Positions 55,887 through 64,000 of a stretch of 64,000 nt of DNA are shown one piece after another; position 1 is the stretch's first letter; each line of letters begins with the position of its first letter. The position numbers and the translations under genes are program-made. Under the pieces are notes generated by a model. The model searched no databases, was not told where the DNA came from, and saw only the letters and a list, made by a program, of their open reading frames with translations. The DNA comes from Bacteroides bouchesdurhonensis (GTDB lineage Bacteria; Bacteroidota; Bacteroidia; Bacteroidales; Bacteroidaceae): positions 213,751 through 277,750 of the forward strand of contig NZ_LT707006.1 in assembly GCF_900155865.1 (NCBI RefSeq). The letters run 5' to 3'.

Positions 55887-57839
55887 ATGAAAAAGTATTT
55901 CCTTTTATCCTTATTCGCCTGTTACTTATCATTAAGTGCACAGGCACAAAAAAATTTGGAACTGGTTTCTCCCAATGGAGATATTAAAGTATCCGTTCGT
56001 CTTGCCGATAAAATCTATTATGATGTATCTTGTAATAATGAGGTTTTATTGAAAGACAACTCACTACAGCTTAAGCTGAAAAACCAAACTTTAGGAGAGC
56101 AACCTAAGCTAGCAGGACAGAAACGAGCTAGTATTAAAGAAGAATTGACTCCTATAGTACCGTTAAAGTATTCATCTGTAAACAACGAATACAACCAACT
56201 TCTGCTTAATCTCAAAGGTAACTATTCCGTAGAATTCCGCGCATTCAACGACGGAATCGCTTATCGTTTCATCACTCGGCAGAAGGGAGATATCGAAGTA
56301 TTCGGAGAAGATTTTTCATTGCAATTCCCTGCAGATTATTTGTTACACTTACAACAACCGGGAGGATACAAGACTGCTTATGAAGAGCCTTACACACACG
56401 TTACAAGCCAATCATGGCAACCTTCAGACAAAAGATCTGTGCTCCCAATACTCATTGATACAAGGAAATCTTATAAAATTCTGATCAGTGAATCCGATTT
56501 ATCAGATTATCCTTGTATGTTCTTGCAAGGTACAGGGAAAAACGGTGTAACTTCTACTTTCCCTAAAGTCCCCCTTGAATTCGGTGATGATGGGGACCGT
56601 AGTCTCAAAATCCTGAAAGAAGCAGATTATATTGCAAAGACTAAAGGTCAACGAAATTTTCCATGGCGTTATTTTGTGATTACAAAGGATGATAAGCAGA
56701 TATTAGAAAATACAATGACCTATAAATTGGCTACCAAAAACCAGTTGCAGGATGTATCATGGATCAAACCGGGACAAGTAAGCTGGGAATGGTGGAACGG
56801 AGCTACTCCTTATGGACAGGATGTGACATTTAAAGCAGGCTGTAACCTGGAAACATACAAATACTTTATTGACTTTGCCTCTAAGTTCGGTATTCCTTAT
56901 ATTATAATGGATGAAGGTTGGGCAAAAAGTACTCGTGACCCTTATACTCCTAATCCGGATGTAGACCTTCATGAATTGATCCGTTACGGAAAAGAAAAGA
57001 ATGTAGGTATTGTTTTATGGCTGACATGGTTAGTAGTAGAGAATAATTTCGATCTATTTAAAACATTCAATGAATGGGGAGTAAAAGGAGTGAAAATCGA
57101 CTTTATGGACCGTAGCGACCAATGGATGGTGAACTTTTATGAACGAGTTGCTCAAGAGGCAGCCAAACATCATTTATTTGTTGATTTCCATGGCTCATTT
57201 AAACCGGCAGGTTTGGAATATAAATATCCGAACGTGTTATCTTACGAAGGAGTGAGAGGTATGGAACAAATGGGTGGTTGTGTACCCGATAATAGTGTTT
57301 ATCTTCCTTTCATGAGAAATGCAGTAGGTCCCATGGACTATACTCCGGGAGCTATGATCAGCATGCAACCAAATATTTACCGTTCTGAACGTCCAAACTC
57401 AGCAAGTATCGGTACACGTGCTTACCAGATGGCTCTGTTTGTTATCTTCGAAAGTGGATTGCAGATGTTGGCAGATAACCCTACTTTATACTATCGTAAT
57501 GAAGATTGTACACGCTTCATTACTCAGGTTCCTGTTACTTGGGATGAAACAGTTGCTCTGGATGCAAAAGTAGGTGAATACGTAATTGTAGCCAAACGTA
57601 AAGGAGAAAAATGGTACATCGGTGGAATGACCAATAATAAAGAGAATGAAAGACAGTTTGAAATTAACCTTGACTTCCTGAAAGATAATAAAACTTATCG
57701 TCTTACTTCATTTGAGGACGGTGTCAATGCAGGACGTCAGGCAATGGATTACCGGATTAATTCTTCAAACGTTAAGAAAGGGCAGAGAATTTCTGTTAAG
57801 ATGGCTAGAAACGGAGGATTTGCAGCTGTTTTGGAATAA
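55887..57839 (+). CDS. GH97 glycoside hydrolase (likely retaining alpha-galactosidase type)
   Basis: 650 residues with a signal peptide (FLLSLFACYLSLSAQAQ). The N-terminal beta-sandwich (LELVSPNGDIKVSVRL, VEFRAFNDGIAYRF) is followed by the (beta/alpha)8 domain (VSWEWWNGATPYGQDV, YIIMDEGWAK, WLTWLVVEN). GVKIDFMDRSDQ holds Asp405 at the place of the nucleophile of the retaining GH97 subgroup (B. thetaiotaomicron alpha-galactosidase BtGH97b). The inverting SusB-type alpha-glucosidases use Glu bases instead. LSYEGVRGMEQ holds a candidate acid/base Glu. Periplasmic. The subgroup call rests on one motif. Confidence 0.85.
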   Translation: MKKYFLLSLFACYLSLSAQAQKNLELVSPNGDIKVSVRLADKIYYDVSCNNEVLLKDNSLQLKLKNQTLGEQPKLAGQKRASIKEELTPIVPLKYSSVNNEYNQLLLNLKGNYSVEFRAFNDGIAYRFITRQKGDIEVFGEDFSLQFPADYLLHLQQPGGYKTAYEEPYTHVTSQSWQPSDKRSVLPILIDTRKSYKILISESDLSDYPCMFLQGTGKNGVTSTFPKVPLEFGDDGDRSLKILKEADYIAKTKGQRNFPWRYFVITKDDKQILENTMTYKLATKNQLQDVSWIKPGQVSWEWWNGATPYGQDVTFKAGCNLETYKYFIDFASKFGIPYIIMDEGWAKSTRDPYTPNPDVDLHELIRYGKEKNVGIVLWLTWLVVENNFDLFKTFNEWGVKGVKIDFMDRSDQWMVNFYERVAQEAAKHHLFVDFHGSFKPAGLEYKYPNVLSYEGVRGMEQMGGCVPDNSVYLPFMRNAVGPMDYTPGAMISMQPNIYRSERPNSASIGTRAYQMALFVIFESGLQMLADNPTLYYRNEDCTRFITQVPVTWDETVALDAKVGEYVIVAKRKGEKWYIGGMTNNKENERQFEINLDFLKDNKTYRLTSFEDGVNAGRQAMDYRINSSNVKKGQRISVKMARNGGFAAVLE

Positions 57840-57868
57840 GTCATTTGGTATTTGATCACAATAGATTA

Positions 57869-57908
57869 TAAAAAAACTACGGCAACATATATTCCCGTAG
57901 TTTTTTTA
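57869..57908. terminator. Bidirectional terminator between GH97 and oxidoreductase genes
   Basis: AAAAAAACTACGG pairs with CCGTAGTTTTTTT around a 12-base loop. The A-run on one side and the T-run on the other make it work for both convergent genes. Confidence 0.85.
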
Positions 57909-57924
57909 TTTTGCATTAGAAGTA

Positions 57925-59244
57925 TTATTCCAAAGTGTATGGTTTACGATAATCATAATGAAGCTTCTTTGTCGCTTCCGGATCGTTTACAAATTTCTGT
58001 ACGATAGGATTCCATTGTAGAGGTCTATTAAGCTCATAGGCAATGTTACCCAATGTACATACTGTACAAGAGCTATGTCCTACTTCAACAGGAACATTCG
58101 GATCACGACGTGAACGGATGCAATCAATGAAGATTTGATAATGCGGTACATTCGTTTCATAAACAGCCTTTTCATCGACCTTTTTAGGCATAAATTCAGG
58201 AGAAGAAGCAAGGAACTCACCACGACAAACTTGAATCCAACCATTTTCACCGATAATCTTGATTCCTTGTTTACCACCATCAAACTTTTGTTGTGTCATT
58301 TCGATACCGTTATCATAACGGAAAGTAAGACAGTCATAAGGACTTGCTGACGGTGGAAGAATCTCCACTGGGCCAGAGCCATCTTTTCCAATAGCCCATT
58401 GACCGATATCGAACATATGCGCTCCCCAGTCAGTCGTGTAACCACCACCCATTCCTTGATACCAACGCCATGCTCCCCAGCATTCATCACTTCCATTTTC
58501 GTTGAGCAATGGATTTAATTCATGATTGTAATGCCATTTTGTATCCAAAGGACCGAGCCATAGGTCCCAGTCAAGTCCTTTCGGAACTTCTTGCTTCGGT
58601 AAATCATATGGTTTTGGTCCATCTCCCACATGAGCTTTCATAAGTGATATTTTACCCAACATACCTTCGCGGGCAACATTGGCGGCATGGATGAATTCAT
58701 TCATGGAACGTTGCATGCTACCAACCTGCAAAATTCGGGCATTCTCACGAACAGCTTTAACAAGTTGTTGTCCTTCATAAATGGTGAACGTAAGCGGTTT
58801 TTCGATATATATATCTTTTCCTGCACGACAAGCGGCAATTGCCATTAATGCATGTTGATGGTCGGGACTTGCAATAACTACAGCGTCAATGTCCTTGCGG
58901 GCAAGAAGTTCCTCGTAGTGGATATACATATCCAGCTTGTTCTTGATACCTTTATCTGCATAATACTTATTCACGCGGTTTTGGAAACGGTCACGTTTGA
59001 TGTCATAAACATCACAACCGGCCACAATACGTACATCAGGGATAGTAATGAAACCTGCCATGAGATGAATTGCCTGTTGTCCCAGACCGATGAAACCGAC
59101 ATTAATTTTATCGTTTGCCTCAGTTTTTTTAGATTTTCCGGAAACCGGAGCTGGGTTAGCAGAAGCTGACCAGGGTGCAATTAAAGAAGAAAGTCCAACT
59201 GCTGATAATCGCAAGAAGTCTTTTCGAGTCATTTTATAGCTCAT
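57925..59244 (-). CDS. Exported Gfo/Idh/MocA-family oxidoreductase
   Basis: 439 residues (a second possible start is MTRKDFLRL at 59232). The N-terminus MTRKDFLRLSAVGLSSLIAP is an export signal with some Tat-like character. The Rossmann domain shows NVGFIGLGQQAIH, IASPDHQHALMA and IYIEKPLTFTIYEG (the EKP motif with catalytic Lys). The C-terminal domain has GYTTDWGAHMFDIGQW with the conserved Asp-x-x-x-His. It binds NAD(P) and probably oxidises or hydrolyses a sugar; some exported members (GH109) cleave alpha-GalNAc through an NAD-dependent mechanism. The substrate is unassigned. It lies within the PUL enzymes but on the opposite strand. Confidence 0.85.
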   Translation of the reverse strand: MSYKMTRKDFLRLSAVGLSSLIAPWSASANPAPVSGKSKKTEANDKINVGFIGLGQQAIHLMAGFITIPDVRIVAGCDVYDIKRDRFQNRVNKYYADKGIKNKLDMYIHYEELLARKDIDAVVIASPDHQHALMAIAACRAGKDIYIEKPLTFTIYEGQQLVKAVRENARILQVGSMQRSMNEFIHAANVAREGMLGKISLMKAHVGDGPKPYDLPKQEVPKGLDWDLWLGPLDTKWHYNHELNPLLNENGSDECWGAWRWYQGMGGGYTTDWGAHMFDIGQWAIGKDGSGPVEILPPSASPYDCLTFRYDNGIEMTQQKFDGGKQGIKIIGENGWIQVCRGEFLASSPEFMPKKVDEKAVYETNVPHYQIFIDCIRSRRDPNVPVEVGHSSCTVCTLGNIAYELNRPLQWNPIVQKFVNDPEATKKLHYDYRKPYTLE

Positions 59245-59504
59245 GTTATCTACTAGTTTTTTAAGGTTAAAAATAAGAGTAATTAGAAATTGGTCTAAAG
59301 TTATATGTTTTTTTTAGAATACGTATAAATAGATGTCTTTTTATGAGATAACCGAAGAGAATTAATTGTTTTCACTGCTATTGGATTGTGTATAACACTC
59401 AACCAAAACGATTGTTAGCACATCAATAATCCAAACTCATGCATCTGCCTACCCTCCGGATGATAGAATTCGTTGAATTATTAGCATGAAAGAGATAAAA
59501 TTAT

Positions 59505-59512
59505 TACTTTTG
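59505..59512 (+). promoter_or_regulatory. Possible -7 box of the GH43 gene
   Basis: TACTTTTG fits TAnnTTTG and lies 69 bases before the ATG at 59581. The rest of the divergent 336-base spacer (59245-59580) has no visible gene. Confidence 0.4.
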
Positions 59513-59580
59513 AACATTTTCCGGCTATAAAGTAATAAAACACCTGACTAATATAAACAATATAACTTAGACAAATAAAG

Positions 59581-60702
59581 ATGAGAAAGGTTAACAAATT
59601 CGCAATCTGGGCATTTGCTCTGTCAAGCTTACTGCTTTCTTCTTGCGTGACGAAGGTAAAAGAAAATCAATCCCAACCGACAGTATCCATAAATCCGCTA
59701 CCGGTAAAGTTTGGAGATCCTTATGTATTATTGGCTTCAGACGGTATGTATTATATGTATGGAACCGGCGGTGGAGCTGTAGATGGATTTAGTGTATATT
59801 CCTCGCCTGATTTGGTGAACTGGAAGGATGAAGGACAGGTTTACCGGGGTAACATCGAAGGTTCATGGGCAGTAGCCAACTTTTGGGCACCGGAAGTATA
59901 TGAACGAAATGGTAAGTTTTACATGCTGTTCAGTGCAGACTGGAAAGTAAACCCAACAAAAGAATTGGAGAATTTCCGTATTGGGGTGGCTGTAGCCGAT
60001 AAACCGACCGGTCCCTTTAAAGAACTTTCTTCAGCTCCTCTGTTCGACCCTGGCTATCCTGTAATAGATGGTAATCTGATAGATACCGAAGACGGGCGTA
60101 CCTTCCTGTATTATTCCCGTTGCTGCTATAAGAACCCAGTAGAAAGTGAGATTGCAGAACAGGCAAAAAAAGAAGGTAAATTTGATGAAATAGAAGAAAG
60201 CTGGATTTATGGTATTGAGGTAAAACCTGATTTAACAGGGGTAATTGGTGAACCGATCCTGTTGCTCCGTCCACCGGTAAAATTGGATGATAAGCAATCT
60301 GAATGGGAAAGCCGTTCCGTAACTACCGGAGAGGTGAACCGCCGCTGGTCGGAAGGTCCTTATACCTTTAAGAAAGGGGACACTTATTATATGATGTATT
60401 CGGCTAATTATTTCGGGGGAAAGAACTATGCAGTAGGTTATGCTACTTCCAAGAACCCGCTCGGTCCATTTATCAAATCGCCTGATAACCCAGTGTTGGA
60501 AAAGAACATAGAAAAAGGCGGTATTGTGACAGGTACCGGACACAACAGTGCTACCTGGTCGAAAGATGGTAAACAGATGTATTGCGTTTATCATGGCCGC
60601 ACGGAAAAAACAGGAAATGAGCGCGTGGTATTTATCGACAAAATGGGTGTGGATGAAGATGGACGACTGTATGTAGAGGGTCCTACCACTGCACCAGAAT
60701 AA
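59581..60702 (+). CDS. GH43-family lipoprotein
   Basis: 373 residues. Lipobox LLLSSC puts it in the envelope. The five-bladed propeller active site of GH43 is visible: base Asp in PVKFGDPYVLL, pKa-modulating Asp in YPVIDGNLIDTEDG and acid Glu in RRWSEGPYTFKKGD. FWAPEVYERNGKFYMLFSA and GHNSATWSKDGKQMYCVYHGR are typical of the family. Such enzymes act as arabinofuranosidases, xylosidases or galactosidases; the exact activity is not readable. It is a single gene after the divergent oxidoreductase. Confidence 0.88.
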   Translation: MRKVNKFAIWAFALSSLLLSSCVTKVKENQSQPTVSINPLPVKFGDPYVLLASDGMYYMYGTGGGAVDGFSVYSSPDLVNWKDEGQVYRGNIEGSWAVANFWAPEVYERNGKFYMLFSADWKVNPTKELENFRIGVAVADKPTGPFKELSSAPLFDPGYPVIDGNLIDTEDGRTFLYYSRCCYKNPVESEIAEQAKKEGKFDEIEESWIYGIEVKPDLTGVIGEPILLLRPPVKLDDKQSEWESRSVTTGEVNRRWSEGPYTFKKGDTYYMMYSANYFGGKNYAVGYATSKNPLGPFIKSPDNPVLEKNIEKGGIVTGTGHNSATWSKDGKQMYCVYHGRTEKTGNERVVFIDKMGVDEDGRLYVEGPTTAPE

Positions 60703-60919
60703 AACACGTAATCCTGTTTTAACCCAACAATAGAATTCCCCGGAATTGCTTCAACTCTATCAAACTTTATTTTGAGAAGGTCACTTTTTGATGGCAATAT
60801 CCTTCTATCATATGAAGATAAACCATCTCTCATATATTGAAAGAGATAATATTTATGATGCAATTTCGGGGAAATCATTTAAATAACGTGAGTTCAATAT
60901 AAACTCAAAAAATAGTAGA

Positions 60920-61140
60920 TTATCCATCATAGACAAAATTAAGTTCAATGGTGGGTTTCTTTTCAAAGAAACAATATGTTGCTATAGCCTCCAATGAATT
61001 GGCAATGAAGTTATTGAACAAACGATGTCTGAAATATTCAATCTGTACAATATTCTTCAAATTGTCATTGACCGTCTCAATCAAGTTTTTTTCTAAGCAG
61101 TATTTTAAGGCTAGGAAGGGTTCTGTGACACATTTGAAAT
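60920..61140 (-). pseudogene. IS982-like transposase C-terminal remnant
   Basis: On the minus strand an open frame without start reads LKYCLEKNLIETVNDNLKN, then QIEYFRHRLFNNFIANS and YCFFEKKPTIEL before a TAA at 60922-60920. This is the end of IS982-type transposases (final catalytic Glu in LIETVND, then RHR..NF). The 5' two-thirds of the gene is missing, so it is a dead relic. GTGAGTTCAATATAAACTCA near 60887 may be the old element end. The rest of 60703-61198 shows nothing else. Confidence 0.65.
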
Positions 61141-61198
61141 GAATTTATAAATTTGGAAGTTACAAACTAGATTTTAGTCGTCTTTTCTCTGATATAAA

Positions 61199-63817
61199 CT
61201 ACACATTCTTTTTCTCTTGTAGCAATTCTTCTATAGTTTTTTTATAGTCTTCTCCCATACTTTTACGGTATTCAATAATAAATATGGAGTAGACCTTAGA
61301 AAGGTTTGCAAAATCATTCAATTTCTTGTAAGAACGCATGCAATATGACAAAGCCTGTTCATTGAGAGGATCTCTTTGCAACATAATGAAACAAATTCGC
61401 AACACATAAGAAAACTCATTCCGTTGATAATATATAGGCAGATCCTTAGGTAACAAAGAGAAAATGATATCTTCCGAATATTGTTTGTATTTGTCATACA
61501 GAGAATACTCCTCGTTTTCCAGCAACTGCCCTCTTTCCCAGATATTCAGGAAAGACTCACAAGACTGTGGATGTGTAGCCAAATGATCATGTAAACTGAA
61601 GTAATCACAGTAACAGATATTTGTATCTATTGAGATTTTAAAAATACCTCTCTCATAGACAAGTTTGATACCATCTAACTCCGACAATGCCTTACGAAGA
61701 TTACTAATAGTCACACCTTTCAGATTCTTTGCCTTATCTTCCGGCTTATCAGGCCAAAAAATCTCATTTAACGAAGAAGAATTAACACCTGCTCCTTTTC
61801 CTGCACTATCTAACAAGATATATAAAAAGATGTATTTCAATTTTTTACTAAATAGATAAGTAATGTCACGTCCGGTCCTACCATAAATCGTGAATCGACC
61901 ATACACATAGATCTTATTACATTCTGCCTGCTGCTTAACTGCCGGACTTATACTTGTCGAACCAGAAACTTCTTCTTCATCTCTCTTTATACTATTAGTA
62001 AGATAAATATATGATGAAACATCAGTGGCAGTTTTATTATTGCCGTTCCCAGTTCCTTTCTTTTTTTGGAGGACATATATAAATACTACCCCTCCAAGAA
62101 TTAGCACCAACAATGCTAAGAAGGAGAAAAGCCATTTCAGAGACCCCATATCTCCTTTTTCCATTGAATAATATTCCATCTCGGCATTACCGACAGGAGG
62201 AGCCGCCAACGTATAAACTACTGCTTTTACCTGCTTAGCGTATTCATCTACTTCCTGAGTCACACAATAGAACTCATTTAGTACCGGATTATGAAACAAT
62301 GAAACGGTAGACTTAATGGAACCAGAAATGAAAGGGATAGAGTCGCCCAATTGTTCCATATCACCATTTTCTACTGACATCCGGTACAGCTCCAAATAAG
62401 TAGATTTAATATATTCAGCATAACGAATGGTATACAATGATTTCTCGTCTTCTGATAAAATCATTTGTTCGGACGGCACTCTTTTTTCTTCGATCGGATG
62501 ACTCCAATATTTCTTAATAGTCCGTCGCTCCAGATCTACTCCATACAAATCATTATAATAATCATGACCGATACTCTGATCACCGGACTCATTTCCAACT
62601 CCTCCATAAATATATAGATAGTTCCCTTTTCCGGAGGATACCATTGAGGAGTAAAAACGAGGTGCTATATTATCTCCTTCAAAGTGAAGCGTATCCCATC
62701 TGTCCTCCGATGCATTATAAGTCAGGAATCTATTGTTATACAATCTGTTACCGAACCCACCAAATACCAAATAACGATTATTTTGTTTATCCCAGAAGCC
62801 ATTATGATGATGTAACTGAACCTTGGTAAATGCTTTGCCTAATGGTTGCCACATAAGAGTTGATTGATCTAAAGAAGCCATCGTAATACTTCCTATCGGC
62901 AAGTTATTGATTTCATAAGCACAGATATTTCCGGTTGCTCCATTGATATAGTTCGTACCCAACTGCATTTTTACCGGCATTTCATTGGCATAAGGTCTTT
63001 TCAAAGATTTCTTTGTATCTACCTGGTAAGTGAAGAAAGAGTCCGGAGTGATAAACTGTATTTCTTGTGCTTCAAGATTAAATTTGGCCCCCATAGATAT
63101 GGACGAATTAAATGTTGCCACCCGTTTCCAATGATAAGAATCATTAATTAACCAATAGGGATTTATCACCGTTCCTCTTATTTTACCTCTACTGTCATGC
63201 ACAAGATTCCCTTTACTTTCATTCAACAGAAAGCTATAATTCTCCGCTTTATCCGACACTCTCAATTTCCTGATCGAAAAAGCCGGAACATCTACCAGAT
63301 GTTCCCTTCGTCCGAAAATAAGCATAGGTTGTACATGCTGCAACTGTGTCACAAGTCCGATATCGCCATCAGTACTTTGACTGCCTATCGCCATCCTGCT
63401 TCTTCCTGACAAAAAATCGATATGCAGTTTCACCCTCAACCAGTGCGATATAATCGAATCACTAGCCATGGTAATAGCAATATGGTTCTTTTTTCCTTCT
63501 GTATTGAATTTAAAAATACTTGTCTCATTATTCACAGAAGTATAGGTCAGACTATATGCATCATGGTTTTCAGGATCAATCAAATGAAGCAAGTAACCGA
63601 AGGTATCGCTCTGAGATATTTTCAGATCAAATTCAATATCAACATAATCGGAAAAGACTGGCAGTTTATCCTTATCAAAAAGAGTGTAAGAAGTCCGTTG
63701 CTCAATAGGTAACTTATTTCCATAGAACATTAAACCCTGAGCGTTTAAATGAGGAATTGCAATTAGTAGTATTATCAGTTGAATAAATAAAAACTTATAT
63801 TTTGTGTTGACGACCAT
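61199..63817 (-). CDS. Membrane regulator: Kelch-like sensor, TM, SARP/BTAD-like domain
   Basis: 872 residues. A signal peptide (FLFIQLIILLIAIPHLNAQ) is followed by a lectin-like beta domain (residues about 30-200) and Kelch-type propeller blades (NNRYLVFGGFGNRLYNNRF, NYLYIYGGVGNES, NDLYGVDLERRTI). A single TM (WLFSFLALLVLILGGVVFIYVL, residues about 570-591) leads to a cytoplasmic part. There LNEIFWPDKPEDKAKNLKGV and TISNLRKALSEL form a winged-helix like that of SARP/OmpR regulators, and the last 150 residues are helical, as in BTAD domains. No kinase or receiver is present, so it looks like a one-component transmembrane regulator that could sense a glycan and act on DNA. It is divergent from the exported gene starting at 63961, its likely target. 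Confidence 0.75.
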   Translation of the reverse strand: MVVNTKYKFLFIQLIILLIAIPHLNAQGLMFYGNKLPIEQRTSYTLFDKDKLPVFSDYVDIEFDLKISQSDTFGYLLHLIDPENHDAYSLTYTSVNNETSIFKFNTEGKKNHIAITMASDSIISHWLRVKLHIDFLSGRSRMAIGSQSTDGDIGLVTQLQHVQPMLIFGRREHLVDVPAFSIRKLRVSDKAENYSFLLNESKGNLVHDSRGKIRGTVINPYWLINDSYHWKRVATFNSSISMGAKFNLEAQEIQFITPDSFFTYQVDTKKSLKRPYANEMPVKMQLGTNYINGATGNICAYEINNLPIGSITMASLDQSTLMWQPLGKAFTKVQLHHHNGFWDKQNNRYLVFGGFGNRLYNNRFLTYNASEDRWDTLHFEGDNIAPRFYSSMVSSGKGNYLYIYGGVGNESGDQSIGHDYYNDLYGVDLERRTIKKYWSHPIEEKRVPSEQMILSEDEKSLYTIRYAEYIKSTYLELYRMSVENGDMEQLGDSIPFISGSIKSTVSLFHNPVLNEFYCVTQEVDEYAKQVKAVVYTLAAPPVGNAEMEYYSMEKGDMGSLKWLFSFLALLVLILGGVVFIYVLQKKKGTGNGNNKTATDVSSYIYLTNSIKRDEEEVSGSTSISPAVKQQAECNKIYVYGRFTIYGRTGRDITYLFSKKLKYIFLYILLDSAGKGAGVNSSSLNEIFWPDKPEDKAKNLKGVTISNLRKALSELDGIKLVYERGIFKISIDTNICYCDYFSLHDHLATHPQSCESFLNIWERGQLLENEEYSLYDKYKQYSEDIIFSLLPKDLPIYYQRNEFSYVLRICFIMLQRDPLNEQALSYCMRSYKKLNDFANLSKVYSIFIIEYRKSMGEDYKKTIEELLQEKKNV

Positions 63818-63839
63818 AATATTAGGACTTACTTTGAGA

Positions 63840-63847
63840 CAAAGATA
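63840..63847 (-). promoter_or_regulatory. -7 box of the Kelch/SARP-like regulator gene
   Basis: On the minus strand TATCTTTG lies 22 bases before the ATG at 63817 and fits TAnnTTTG. Confidence 0.5.
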
Positions 63848-63960
63848 GAATTTATAATGATAGAATTAAAGAAAATCCGCAATTAATTAACCCGAATTTA
63901 ATCCCCCTATTAATAGTAGTTACGTTTCTTTGCCACGAATTAATCTAAAAAATCATTGCA

Positions 63961-64000
63961 ATGAAAAGAAACCACTTACTCATTTTTTTACCAGTACTTT
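63961..64000 (+). CDS. Start of an exported protein, cut by the window end
   Basis: Only 13 residues are visible, MKRNHLLIFLPVL, a basic start followed by a hydrophobic run as in a signal peptide. Being divergent from the membrane regulator in a PUL, it could be a SusC-like transporter or another PUL gene, but the visible part does not show it. Confidence 0.5.
   Translation, partial: MKRNHLLIFLPVL

Overview
The window comes from a Bacteroides chromosome, most likely the thetaiotaomicron/ovatus/xylanisolvens group. This is inferred from AT-rich spacers carrying TAnnTTTG -7 promoter boxes, many lipoproteins, a hybrid two-component PUL regulator, GH76/GH97/GH43/GH127 enzymes, and the Bacteroides-typical HU / smalltalk / amidase and DUF4373 genes. 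All product names are motif readings by eye; no database search was run.

Left part (1-26.8 kb, all on the minus strand except one insertion sequence): a polymorphic-toxin-like YD/Rhs locus. Two large secreted genes lie at its head: a SpvB/TcdB-like partner (23753-26824) and a full-length Rhs-type protein with signal peptide and four N-terminal beta-sandwich repeats (19195-23679). Downstream is a row of at least five headless 3' Rhs fragments (here cassettes E, D, C, B, A; the full-length gene is F). Each keeps part of the shared YD core and ends in its own tip domain. Tips include a JAMM-like peptidase (twice), an H/R-containing tip of unknown type, an L,D-transpeptidase-like tip, a WHH nuclease-like tip and one unknown tip. 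Most tips are followed at once by a small immunity candidate (secreted, lipoprotein, DUF2019-like or DUF6984-like). Many copies are broken. Two tips, including that of the full-length gene, are put out of frame by one base in an A6/A7 run. An IS4-family and an IS1182-family element sit inside the array, and three copies of a common 3' flank mark cassette ends.

Middle (26.8-31.3 kb): a smalltalk-like micro-ORF, an N-acetylmuramoyl-L-alanine amidase, an HU-like protein, a DUF4373 protein, a zinc-ribbon protein, a truncated phage-type HTH/S24 repressor and a secreted DUF4348-like protein.

Housekeeping block (31.3-47.5 kb): DUF2851, dapB, two signal peptidase I paralogues (the second lacks both catalytic residues), a C10 protease with leucine-rich repeats, WbqC-like, SGNH hydrolase, M16 protease, LOG-like, SIS isomerase, PfkB kinase, a lipoprotein tyrosine phosphatase and a DEAD-box RNA helicase. 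An 890-base spacer carries two different short tandem-repeat arrays.

Right end (47.7-64 kb): a polysaccharide utilisation region. It has an HTCS sensor/regulator, GH76, GH127-like, GH97, a Gfo/Idh/MocA oxidoreductase, GH43, an IS982-like remnant and a large membrane regulator (Kelch-like periplasmic part, one TM, SARP/BTAD-like cytoplasmic part). A further exported protein begins at 63961 and runs out of the window.
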